NCBI GenBank assembly: GCA_030220185.1
Contig: JASPKZ010004205.1
Span: 189,157-253,156 of the forward strand
Reading direction: 5' to 3'
Source: Diploptera punctata
Lineage: Eukaryota > Arthropoda > Insecta > Blattodea > Blaberidae
DNA length: 64,000 bases
The translations under genes were made by a program, and so were the position numbers. This document shows positions 44,244 through 53,520 of the stretch, one piece after another. The notes below the pieces were generated by a model. It ran no database searches. It was not told where the DNA came from and saw only the letters and a program-made list of their open reading frames with translations. The first letter of the stretch is position 1, and every line of letters starts with the position of its first letter.

Positions 44244-45045
44244 GGTATCATGGCAGCTGCCGCCATCTTCCGGAAACTAAGCGCCATTCCTCTCTGTCCA
44301 TCCATTGATGTTCCTCCATTCCTCTGGTATTCATAGCTGCTTGTACTCCTTCTATCCAAGTTTTCTTCCTCTCTTCCTCCTTTCCATTGGGACCCATTCC
44401 GTAACAATTTTAGGCAATCTTTGTTCTAGCATTCTTTTGACATGGCCATAGCACTGTAATCATTTTTTTTTCTATAATGTCTATGATGTCTGGCTCCTCT
44501 TGTACACCCATAATTTCCCTTATTTATTTATTTCGTATTCTATCCACACTAGATTTTCCAGCTGATCTTCTTAATACATCCATTTCTGTACTTAAAATTC
44601 TTTTCATTTCTCGGTAGGGATTTGCCAGACGTGAGCACCAAATGTTAAAATGCTTTGAATTATGGTTTGATATATTTGTAATTTTCTATTTTTTTAAATA
44701 TTTTTGCTCCACCAAACAGAGTTTAAAGCATTTATTGCTTGTTTTGTTTGTGCGATTCTATTTTTAATTTCCACTGTGTTATCGCCTGAATGGTCTAATT
44801 TTATTCCTAAATAAGTGCATTCCATACTAGGTTTTAGTTCTTCTCCATTGTTGAAATTTATATTTTCCATTTCTTCTCCTATACACAGGTATTTAGTTTT
44901 CTCAATGTTTATATAAAGTCCCCATTTTCATAACTTCTTTTAGTTTTTCAGCCATATATTCTATGTCATCGTGGTCTTGTGCTATTAATAGTACCTGGTC
45001 ATCTGCAAAATTTAGTGAATATACATGTGTATTTTCGATGGTAAT
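44244..45045 (-). mobile_element. LINE-C copy, minus strand
   Basis: Reverse complement of the whole of 42913-43660: tail GGATGATACCGG-type, GGTSMDGQRGMALSFRKMAA, LDRRSTSSYEYQRNGG, a degraded YGHVKRM region, and upstream INFADDQVLLIAQDHDDIEY, which includes an FADD catalytic box not covered by the plus copy. Frameshifts break it. It makes an inverted pair with 42913-43660. Confidence 0.8.
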
Positions 45046-45074
45046 TATCATTATTATGTTCGCCATATTTATAA

Positions 45075-45175
45075 GAATGTGTGTATGAATGGTGTGTGTC
45101 ATCTTAATGTTGTGTTGTTTAGGAGCAGTCCCCGACATTGAGCCGATCCCTCATTCGGGGAGGCCCTCCTTGTAT
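45075..45175 (+). repeat. Repeat X, copy 2
   Basis: TTAATGTTGTGTTGTTTAGG, CCCCGACATTGAGCCGATCC and CTCATTCGGGGAGGCCCT match the minus strand at 37965-38070. It ends just before the Tigger-like left TIR. Confidence 0.55.
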
Positions 45176-45185
45176 AGTGAAAAAA

Positions 45186-46093
45186 CAGTAAAACTTGTTC
45201 AAAGCGGAATCGCATGGACCAATTTTTTTTCCACATTAGACAACATTCCGTATTATAAAAAAACAATCTTAGATTATAGAACACCGTATATGTCTTTTTA
45301 TGAATCTTGGATTAATTGTAGTTCCGCTGCCGTTGGAAAGTGAAGTATAGTATGTACGAGCGACTTCGACGGTAACACGCGAAAAAAACAGTCCCGTTTC
45401 GTCAGCGTTAAAAATGTCTCTTAGGCGCGTATCCTGAAATTAAAGTATGCAGTTTCGGTTTGCACTAACTATATTTTCGTCCACATCATTTGATTCCCCG
45501 CAAATTTCATTCCACACTACATTGTGTCATCTTTTAAAACTGTCTACAACCAACTTGAAAAATGCCTTGAAATCGTTATTACCTTATTCCCTAGAGATAT
45601 AGAATTTAGAGATTTTTGATCGTGGACGTGTAAAATACTGTCTCACCTTTTTTTTTATTTAACCATTTCCTTGCATCCATCCATTTATTATTTTTTCTTT
45701 GTGTTTTAAAATCTCATAAACTTATGTTTTTTTACATTTAATTTAGTCATCATTTTGCGTACAGAAAGTTTGTTTTTCTTTATCTTCAATCACTTTAACT
45801 TTTTTGTTTAATGACAATGAAACATACCATTTAGCCATCTTTATTCCGTAAATTCAGAACGCTACTGTGAAAGATACATACACAATTGGTCTCAGATTTA
45901 AACTAAAGTCCGTCTTATAAACATTTTCCCCATGAATTGTGTAGAAATATCCTTCCGTTTCCGCGTTGGAGAGATTCCGTTTTGTACAAAATAAATAACC
46001 TAAAATTACTATTATTTTGCCGAGACCAATAAATTTGTTCACATTGGACAGATTTCCGCATTATTCACGTTCCGGATTAAACAAGTTTTACTG
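45186..46093 (-). pseudogene. pogo/Tigger-like transposon with decayed DDE transposase
   Basis: CAGTAAAACTTGTTCAAAGC at the left and its counterpart CAGTAAAACTTGTTTAATCC, read from the right end at 46093, are TIRs typical of pogo/Tigger. On the minus strand the transposase catalytic region is readable: HNVVWNEICGESNDVDENIV, then DIFNADETGLFF (45418-45383), where the Asp of ADETG is the first catalytic residue in this family. Two in-frame stops and a one-base shift in a T run follow, and the remainder of the catalytic domain is deleted. The element is 0.9 kb against 2-3 kb for intact members. TA lies outside the right end only. Confidence 0.8.
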
Positions 46094-46663
46094 TAGCATG
46101 TATGTGATCCATAGTTAAAATCCCTTTCCCGACAGTTAATGTCACTATAAGTCCCGGATGGCGTGTGGCACGTAAAGTACCTATAAGTTAAGAGGTTAAA
46201 CTGCGTTAATGGAATTAAATATTTGCATTCATTTAATGTATTTACAAAAAAACTCTACTAGATACTTTAAAATATGTATATAACGAAAAAGTTCATGTAA
46301 TTTATCCTGACATTTGAAGTTCCTATAATAAGGAATATCACTGGTCCTCATTATATTTTGTTTATTTTTTCTACATTAAGCATGCCCTTCAGTTTGTTAT
46401 TGTTATTGTTACAAATAATGCGATCCTTTATGCTCTGGAAAGAGGATCTGGGTTCTGCAATACAAATTGCCATCTCACGCATCACGTGGTTTTATGATAA
46501 AGCAGCAACGTTCATTTATCTTAGAGTGTATTTGTTTCGTGGCCAGCATTGTGAAATGAAGTCCATTCAACTGCCGCAATTCCAGACAAAGCTGTTCCAC
46601 CAAGACGTGCATTTGTAGTGCTTTCCACGTTACAAATATAAATAAATATACATTTTTACTTAT
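46094..46663. other. No gene seen
   Basis: An 86-codon frame at 46358-46618 has an N-terminal hydrophobic stretch but no recognisable domain or neighbours; probably chance. Confidence 0.45.
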
Positions 46664-47049
46664 GTCCGCCGCTGTGGTCTCAAATAGCGTGCTGCCTTGT
46701 CACGTAGCGGGCCCGGGTTCGATGCCCGGTCGGGACAAGTTTCCTGGTGAGGTTTTGTCGGGGTTTTTCCTCACCTGTAAGATAAATGTCAGGAGACTTT
46801 AAGGCCCAAACGGTCCCTGAACACCATCTGGCCATCATTATCATCAATATTATATTCGCCTAATTAGCTTAAGTTTAGTTTAAAGCCTCTCCTGGCGCAT
46901 CATTATCATCAACTCTCATATCATCAGGATAGCGTAACCCCGACCTTCAAGGCGCCCCAACCTCAGAAGTGGGTTACAAATACGTCATGCCAGGAGAGAA
47001 CACCAGAAATCTCGAAATGACAACCTGGGGCATTTGGAAGAAAAAAAAA
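46664..47049 (+). mobile_element. SINE-A long-tail variant with target-site duplication
   Basis: The first 180 bp is SINE-A (GTCCGCCGCTGTGGTCTCAA, GGGTTCGATGCCCGGTCGGG). Instead of the usual CTGCCTTCGGGCAG end it continues through ATTATATTCGCCTAATTAGC and CAACCTCAGAAGTGGGTTAC to about 47040. It is flanked by ATTTTTACTTAT-like (46652-46663) and ATTATTTACTTAT (47051-47063) repeats. Confidence 0.75.
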
Positions 47050-48245
47050 CATTATTTACTTATAAGTGATAAAAAGAGTGGTCGCTTCTTTCAAATTATG
47101 TTAAACTAAAGAATTTAAAACAGCGATCCTTCCCAGTTATACAGGATGGAAGTATTGTAAGTGTGCAGATTTTAAGCATGTAATAGATGTACCGGCAATA
47201 AAAATCTCTTGTTAATATTTTGGGTCGCAAATGTAAGTTTTTTTTCAGAAACATAGTTTTGTACAGAAATTAATTGAATTAGCCTCAAGGGCTAATTTTT
47301 TGTATAGTTCCACAAAAACATTTAAATCTACCTAGATTTATTTGGATGTCTTCAGATTTTCTGCTCCCTAAATTATATCTAAGATATTAGAATTAGTTTT
47401 GATGATTTATTTATGCAAATGTGTCCTAGAAATGTAGAGAGTTTTGTTAGAAGATATTAACACGCTAAACGGAAACTTACTAACTTATTTCATTTCCCCA
47501 GGTTTGAACTCCAGACTGCATGCTACAATAGCTGATAGATGCAAAGCGGTGCCATTTCCGTTTTTCTAACTCAGGAAATGTTCTCTTTTTATTAAATGAC
47601 CTGTGAGAGGAAATTTCAAGACTGGCGTTGACATATTGAAGCTACCGTTCCTGGTATTTAAGGTTCATTCGATTTCATTATCAGGAATTTAATTTATTTT
47701 GTGTCGTATTACAATGTCTTGAAGAGAGCAAAATATCTTTGCTTAATATCGTAAGGAAATATGTATGTGGTTTCTTAAGGATGTTTGCAACATTTTTTGT
47801 CAAAATTATATTAATTTCAGAGGACTTATATTATTGTGGATTTCACAGTTAATCTAGTTTTTTACCCTTTGTTCTTAAGTAAAATTTAGTAGACGGCGAA
47901 CAGTAAGAATTTTTTAAAATAGGCCTTTAACCCATTCGCTTCAGGTTTAAATGTTCAATGCATTTTTTCCAGAAACCAGATTTAAGTTACAGTAAATTAT
48001 ATTGTCTATTTTCAGACATTCAAAACAAACAAAATATAACGGTACTTGAGATTACAATAAGGGGGAAGGCAAAAATATATTCCTCTACTACTCATATATG
48101 TTAACAAAAGATTACCCTGTCAAGGGATGTACAAAATATTGCAAAATATATAACAGAAGAGTTAAGCGAGTGTACTTCGTCTTCTGAGTTGAAGGACATT
48201 TAACTGCCAGCCATCCACCTCGCCTTTAGAGGCGAATGGGTTAAT
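47050..48245. other. No gene seen
   Basis: AT-rich; no repeat family, RNA or coding region recognised across 1.2 kb. Confidence 0.5.
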
Positions 48246-48249
48246 AAAC

Positions 48250-48360
48250 TAACAAATACCCGACGTGCGCTGCTGTGCTATAAATTAAATATGTGTTTTT
48301 ATTTTTTTTAATAACTTAAAAAATACTGGTTAGTTAAGTTATTTGGTATACATAGTTACG
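48250..48360 (+). repeat. Element Z, 5' fragment
   Basis: AAATACCCGACGTGCGCTGC, then TAAATTAAATATGTGTTTTT matches the start of 600-1290 only. Confidence 0.5.
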
Positions 48361-48417
48361 ATCCAAACGTGGCGGTTGCTAGTCATTTTTTATTTCGGAT
48401 TTCAGCTAAACCCTCAT

Positions 48418-48471
48418 TTATCATCATCAATTGCAGGCATGAATTAGGCCATTAGCCTGTTCCGCTTCAGG
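48418..48471 (-). mobile_element. LINE-H 3' terminus (split by the GC-rich insertion)
   Basis: Minus strand CCTGAAGCGGAACAGGCTAA, then TGGCCTAATTCATGCCTGCA and (GAT)-type end. The coding side of the same LINE resumes at 49876. Confidence 0.75.
48458..48471. repeat. Target-site duplication, left
   Basis: TGTTCCGCTTCAGG, repeated exactly at 49876-49889. Confidence 0.8.
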
Positions 48472-48619
48472 GCTCTGGGGGTCCGTTTATCGGGTCCCAG
48501 CTGTGCTCACAACAGCAACAGGGCGCGTCCCCATGTGGCGGATAGGGGAACGGTCGGTGGTTTGCTTGCACTCCTCCCGGCTAGGTCCAGACCGGACCCG
48601 CGGGCCATTTGTGAGGTCG

Positions 48620-48639
48620 TCAGGACTCGAGCGACCTGA
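48620..48639 (+). ncRNA. Hairpin A, unit 1 (putative RNA stem-loop)
   Basis: TCAGG pairs with CCTGA around the ten-base loop ACTCGAGCGA. Equivalent hairpins: 48778-48799 (AACAGG/CCTGTT), 49151-49172 (GTCAGG/CCTGAC), 49307-49328 (GGCAAG/CTTGTC), 49495-49513 (CCAGG/CCTGG), 49674-49692 (TCAGG/CCTGA) and a mismatched one at 48925-48946. The loop keeps GAGC in the six good units while three stem positions change in pairs. Confidence 0.5.
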
Positions 48640-49343
48640 TGTACTACATAGCTCGTGCTGCGCCCACTTCAGCGGCAAATCGCGTCCCCTCGGTGGCGTA
48701 GTGGGGAAAAGGTCGGTGGATCTGCTAGTCAGTCCTCCCTTCCAAGTCCGATGGACTCGCGGACCATAAGTGGGGTCAACAGGACACGAGCGCCCTGTTG
48801 TACTAAAGCTCAACTATCCCGGCCCACAGCGGGATCAGCGGCCGTCGTGGCGAGGTGGTGGGAGATTGTGGAGATCAGAAGCTCCCTTCTCTTGATTAAA
48901 ATCCCGAGGATCTTTGTGGGGGCACCATGGGCGATGAGCTCCCTGGATGCCTTCATTGCTCAGTGGGCTGACTCACAGCAGCGGCACGACTAGGCCTAGT
49001 CTTGCGAACGGGCTGGTTGGGACAATACCGGGCGTAATGCTGGGAATTACCACCAGGTCGATAAGCTCGAGAAAGGAGGAAGCGCGGTCTTATGGAGGGG
49101 TCTTAGCGCCGACTCTGGGACCGAGTGACACAAGGACAATCTGTGAGGTCGTCAGGAGTTGAGCGACCTGACGTACTAATGCTCAGGCTGGACCCACTTC
49201 AGCAATCAAACACGTCCCCAGCTGGTGCACTGGGGGAAAGGTCGGTGGATCTGCTAGACAGTCCTCCCGGTCAAGTCCAAGGGACTCGTGAACCATTAGT
49301 GGGGTAGGCAAGAGTTGAGCGCCTTGTCGTACTAATTGCTCAT

Positions 49344-49381
49344 CTGTTGGAGCTTGCGAGCTCCGTGCTGGCCCACAACAG
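49344..49381 (+). ncRNA. Hairpin C, unit 5 (putative RNA stem-loop)
   Basis: Outer stem CTGTTG (49344-49349) with CAACAG (49376-49381) and inner stem GGAGCT-TGCG-AGCTCC (49349-49364). Unit 6 has the same layout with different bases: CTGTTG (49533-49538) with CAACGG, inner GGGCT-TGT-AGCCC (49538-49550). Confidence 0.45.
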
Positions 49382-49730
49382 CAGCAGAAGGCGTCCCTGG
49401 CGGCAGACCAGGGCTCGGCTCGGACCAGTGCAGAGGGGAGCAACTGTACTGTTCCTGGCTCAGCATACGGGCTCGTCGACAAACTGTGGGGTCGCCAGGA
49501 GATGAGCACCTGGATGTACTAAAAGTCTCACACTGTTGGGCTTGTAGCCCTAGCCGGTCTCACAACGGCTGCAGGACACGTCCCTGGAGGCAGAACAGGG
49601 GAATGGTCGATGGATCTGCGACAGCAGTCCTCCCGGCTAGGCTCATGGAGCCCGTGGACCAACTGTGGGGTCGTCAGGAATGAGCGACCTGATGTACTAT
49701 GTAGCTCAGCAATTCCCAGAAGTTGCAACT

Positions 49731-49757
49731 CCAACACCCTCTCCCTAGGGGTGTTGG
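49731..49757 (+). ncRNA. Strong terminal hairpin, unit 7
   Basis: CCAACACCCT and AGGGGTGTTGG form a 9-10 bp stem around a short CTCCCT loop, in the position of hairpin C after the last anchor. It is the longest stem in the array. Confidence 0.5.
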
Positions 49758-49875
49758 TTTCAGGACCAGAACTTGAACGTGGACGCGAAGATACGATAGG
49801 GAGGACAAGCACCTAGGAATTGGGAGTATGGTCATGACGACCGAGGTATCCCAAGGGGTGGGGGAAGGGCCTAGA

Positions 49876-50230
49876 TGTTCCGCTTCAGGATAGAAATTGA
49901 TCCCTCAATCTCTTCTTAGGTCTTCCTGGGACTCTTCGCCCTGTGGGTCTGTAGTTCTATAGCTGCAGAGGTAGTTTACTGTTTGGCATTCTAAGAAGGT
50001 GCTCATGCCAATTATTTTGATATTTTTGAATGGTTTCAGTTATTGCTGGTGTGTTGAGAGTTTTGCGAATATCTTCATTACGCATGTGATCATAAAGCGT
50101 ATAACCCGCTAAAGGTCTTAATACCTTCATTTCTGCAGCTACTATCCTATTTAAGTTACCTGTAGTAAGAGTCCAGGTTTGAGATCCATAAAGTAGAGTT
50201 GGAAGAGCCATTGTTTTATAAAATTATATA
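49876..50230 (-). mobile_element. LINE-H C-terminal region
   Basis: The minus frame 50211-49957 is open: MALPTLLYGSQTWTLTTGNL, AAEMKVLRPLAGYTLYDHMR, NEDIRKTL, YQNNWHEHLLRMPNSKLPLQ, then a stop; a GRRVPGRPKK-like basic end follows. Before the insertion it was continuous with the terminus at 48418-48471. Confidence 0.8.
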
Positions 50231-50234
50231 ATAT

Positions 50235-50655
50235 TATAATGGTTGAATTTTACTGATTTTCGGAAAATATCTACCTCGGTTTATTTTAATAGTAGGCCTA
50301 TATACTGAGTTTAGTTGTGAAAATTGGAAAATTGCGACCGCTAGAGTGATTTTTTAAATTTCGTTTCATATTAACTCCTACACCCAATGGTTTCTGAAAA
50401 TAATATATAGCGAATAAATACTTGCCGAACTTGAAAACCTGTACAACACCTTTTCTATTCCTATTCAACTCGTAATATGTCCCGCGGAAACAAAAATGAC
50501 TTTTAACTGTGTCGCACCACATAGGCTATAAAAACACGCGAGTATTCGAATACAATGTTGTGTCAAAATTTCAAGTCAATCGATCGACTAATTTTCGAGT
50601 TTTACGAGCACAAACATATGCAGGCTGAATTTTTATATATAAAGAGAAAAATTGC
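50235..50655 (+). repeat. RTE-like element end
   Basis: It ends TTTCAAGTCAATCGATCGAC, GTTTTACGAGCACAAACATA and GCAGGCTGAATTTTTATATA. The last 35 bases match the reverse complement of 5236-5275. No coding. Confidence 0.45.
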
Positions 50656-50821
50656 GAAACTGGAAGTAAATATCAATAAAACTATATAAGTATACGGTCC
50701 AAATACCGTCCACGTAAAATAAATTATAGCTTGAAGGTTCGCTATAGCCATATAAAATGTAAAAATGGCCATAACATAGAATATCATATTGTAATTAACA
50801 TATTGTAGTTCTATACGTAAA

Positions 50822-51115
50822 AGGGGTGGCTCCTTGACGCAATAGACGCTCGTCTCTCACCGCTGGGATCTCAAGATCGAGTCTCGGTCAGTCCACATTG
50901 GTTTGATGTTGGAGGGAAACGGAGCTTCGATAAGACTTTCCTTGGTGTTTCTCTCGTTTTCCCATGCCACAAATTTCATTTCTCCATACTCATCTCATCC
51001 ATTTCGTTTCATATCGTTCATCCGTCCCTGTAACGGAACGTCAGGTGTGGTCGGCCGGCACATTCATACAGTTCTCAGACCTCTATAAATATAGGGGTTT
51101 CACCTCATCTCATCC
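50822..51115 (+). mobile_element. SINE-D copy
   Basis: Head GGTGGCTCCTTGACGCAATA with B-box-like CAAGATCGAGTCTCGG; body TGGTGTTTCTCGTTTTCCCA-like; tail through ATAAATATAGGGGTTTCACC. One or two internal gaps compared with 21434. Confidence 0.75.
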
Positions 51116-51297
51116 TCCACGCGACTCGACTATTTTATAAGTAAAAGTTTATTATTAACATCATAATAAACTAATAAATTGAGTTAAATGTTTCTCTTTT
51201 GAACAAAGTGTTCCCAACTTCGCCCACTATACATAAACATTGATCCAACAATAACGTGCAGAAGTAAGCGTACCCAGTGGCCAGAAAATTGTATGCA

Positions 51298-52214
51298 GAA
51301 TTATCATAAGAAATGCCATGGGTGATTTCCAATTTATCTAGAGAATTTGGAAATCAAGAGTGGAATTTGTTAGGACTATTTAACGAACAAAATTAAGTTG
51401 TTTACTAACAAATCATTATTTAAATATAGTTATTTCAAAATAGCATATGTATATATTTAATGTAAATGGCGATGTTTGAAAACAAATGAGAAACGTTTGT
51501 TATGCTTCATTCGTTTATCAGTGCAAGTAGATCATATTATTTATTGCCAAAGGATTTTAATATTGTAAGAATGCACCCTAGTGGAGAATAAAATGAAACA
51601 CATTAAACTGTTTATAACACACATTATAGGTTACTAATTAATTTCTGATGTCCTATGGTGTAAATATGTCAATTATATTTTTCTGGAACGTTATTACCTG
51701 GTAAATAGTACGTTTAGGAAATTGCAAACAGTGGTTTATTTTTTTGGTGGTATAATCAATTGCGGAACGCTGACCACGGACCACTCAAATGACATCTATA
51801 CGAAAACAAGTGTAACTAAATTAGTATGGTTCAAATTCTTCCCTGTAGGGGGAGAGCGCCTAAATCTCTGTTAAGGGAAACATGGGCTTACAAGAAGATA
51901 ATAAATTGCTACAAATGTTTTTATATTATATCCCGCAAGCACTATCTGGCAATATTCGTGCACTATATATGCAATCTGGTAGCCACATGCATCTAAAAAT
52001 ATAAAATTGTTATATTCAACGTATTTCTTAGAGAGTCAGTCACTGCAAAATAATGGTCTGACCTAGTCGGAATGTTAAAAAGGAGGAGCTTGATTTTAAA
52101 CTGTAAAAGTTAAATTGATAAAATCGAGGTGAAAAAACAACTATGATTGGTTGTAAATCAAAATTCATTGAAATGTGATTGGTCGTTGACTCCCATTTGC
52201 GGCATCAGTTAAAT
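51298..52214 (+). repeat. Local tandem duplication, copy 1
   Basis: It matches 52531-53468 in order: AATTTGGAAATCAAGAGTGG, ATTTAACGAACAAAATTAAG, GGCGATGTTTGAAAACAAAT, AAAAAGGAGGAGCTT and TGATTGGTTGTAAAT, with boundaries at TATCATAAG and AGTTAAAT. It contains a SINE-C tail at 51760-51895. About 80-85% similar by eye. Confidence 0.7.
51760..51895 (+). mobile_element. SINE-C tail fragment
   Basis: GAACGCTGACCACGGACCAC, AATGACATCTATACGAAAAC and GGGGGAGAGCGCCTAAATCT. Missing from the second duplication copy, so it arrived afterwards or was lost there. Confidence 0.7.
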
Positions 52215-52530
52215 CCATCCATAGTAATTCTACCCGAAGGCAGGTCCTTCACAGTAATCATAGCATTTTCATGCTATGCTTGCAGCTTTACTAGGGAATT
52301 GTAGGTGTGGTAGCTTCCCGTTGTTTTCCACACCGGTGAAGGATGATGATGATGATGACCATATGATTTCGGGGACCCTTTGGGCCTTAAAGTTTTCCTG
52401 ACATTTGTCTTACAGGTGAGGAAAACCCCGATAAAAACCTCACCCAAAAAAACTGTCCCGACCGGGAATCGAACCCGGGCCCGTTGCGTGACAAAGTAGC
52501 ACGCTACTCGAGACCACAGCGGTGGACACG
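52215..52530 (-). mobile_element. SINE-A copy at the duplication junction
   Basis: Full minus-strand SINE-A (terminus first: CATAGTAATTCTACCCGAAG; head ACCGCTGTGGTCTCGAGTAG). Flanked by AGTTAAAT at 52207-52214 and 52531-52538, which is also the boundary word of the tandem duplication. Confidence 0.8.
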
Positions 52531-53468
52531 AGTTAAATAATCATAAGTAATGCCACTCACTTCGTGAGTCGTGAATTTATCGATAATTTGGAAACCAAGA
52601 GTGGCATTTGTTAGGAATATTTAACGAATAAAATTAAGCTGTTTATTCACAAATCATTGTTCAACTATCCATCCATAGTAATTCTGCCCGAAGGCAGGTC
52701 CTTCACTGCAATCATAGCATTTTCATGCTATGCTTGCAGCTTTACTAGGGAATTGTGTAGGTGTGGTAGCTTCCCGTTGCTTTCCACACCGGTGATGATG
52801 ATAATGATAAGGATGATGATGATGGCCATATGATTTCGGGGACCGTCTGGGCCTTAAATTTGTTCTGACATTTGTCTTACAGGTGAGGAAAAACCCCGAT
52901 AAAAACCTCACCCACAAAAACTGCCCCGACCGGGGATCGAACCCGGGCCCGCTGCGTGACAAGGCAGCACGCTACCTCGAGACCACAGCGGTGGACTGTT
53001 TAACTATAGTTATTTTAAAATATTTATATATTTAATGTAAACGGCGATGTTTGAAAACAAATCAGAAATGTGAGGTTATGTCCATTCACTGCTGCTTCAT
53101 CATACTATTTATTGCCAAATAAGATCGCAATATTGTAAGAGTGCACCCAAGTGGAGAAATAATGAAACACAGCAAACTACATATCATAATCAACATTACG
53201 GGTTATTCATTTATTTTTTTTAGTAAACAACTCAGTAAAATCAAGTAATCTTTTCATTAATTGCTATATTCAATGTATTTGTTGAAGAAAAATAATGCTT
53301 TGACTTGTTCAGAACATTAAAAAGGAGGAGCTTTCTTTATCACAAAAGCAGGAGCTGATAAAGAGAAATCGATAAAGAGCGAGGTGAAACACGACTGTAA
53401 TTGGTTGTAAAACAACATTAATTGAAACGTGATTTGTCATTGACTACCATTTGCGACATGAGTTAAAT
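52531..53468 (+). repeat. Local tandem duplication, copy 2
   Basis: It starts ATCATAAGTAATGCC and ends AGTTAAATAGTCA. It carries its own SINE-A at 52669-52997 and has a shorter middle than copy 1. Confidence 0.7.
52669..52997 (-). mobile_element. SINE-A copy
   Basis: Full length on the minus strand, with a (GAT)n-like internal run. Flanked by GTTCAACTAT (52659-52668) and GTTTAACTAT (52998-53007), a 10-bp duplication with one change. Confidence 0.85.
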
Positions 53469-53520
53469 AGTCACCGAAAATAAATAGTACCTTTAACATA
53501 ATGAATCGGAAAACTCACCT

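Larger units (their letters stand above)
48472..49875 (+). repeat. GC-rich insertion of about seven diverged, hairpin-bearing units
   Basis: 1404 bp clearly richer in G+C than everything around it. Anchor words GCGACCTGATGTACTA-like recur at 48631, 48790, 49163, 49319, 49506 and 49684, with a weaker one at 48936, giving units of roughly 146-227 bp. Each unit runs CGTCCC, GGTCGGTGGATCTGC, CAGTCCTCCCGG, hairpin B, GTGGGGTCGTCAGG, hairpin A with loop GAGCG, TGTACTA, GCTCA, hairpin C. Stems differ between units by paired changes. G-T pairs occur on the plus strand, so that strand is the likely RNA. It begins in mid-unit. No conserved reading frame: unit lengths are not multiples of three relative to each other and frames are broken. 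No poly-A, simple-repeat tail or TIR. I do not recognise the family. Confidence 0.75.

Noticed and set aside
48487..48813. A protein-coding gene in the GC-rich array (also frames at 48655, 49183, 49336, 49528)
   Set aside because: Open frames up to 115 codons exist on both strands because stop codons are rare at high GC. Frames do not persist between repeat units and no domain is seen.
48620..49700. Hammerhead ribozyme in the array units
   Set aside because: The CCTGATGT word resembles the CUGAUGA core but the required core bases and paired GAAA are not at the right positions in any unit.
48487..49812. Bacterial contamination as the source of the GC-rich segment
   Set aside because: It is bounded by an exact 14-bp duplication of insect LINE sequence and made of tandem non-coding units.
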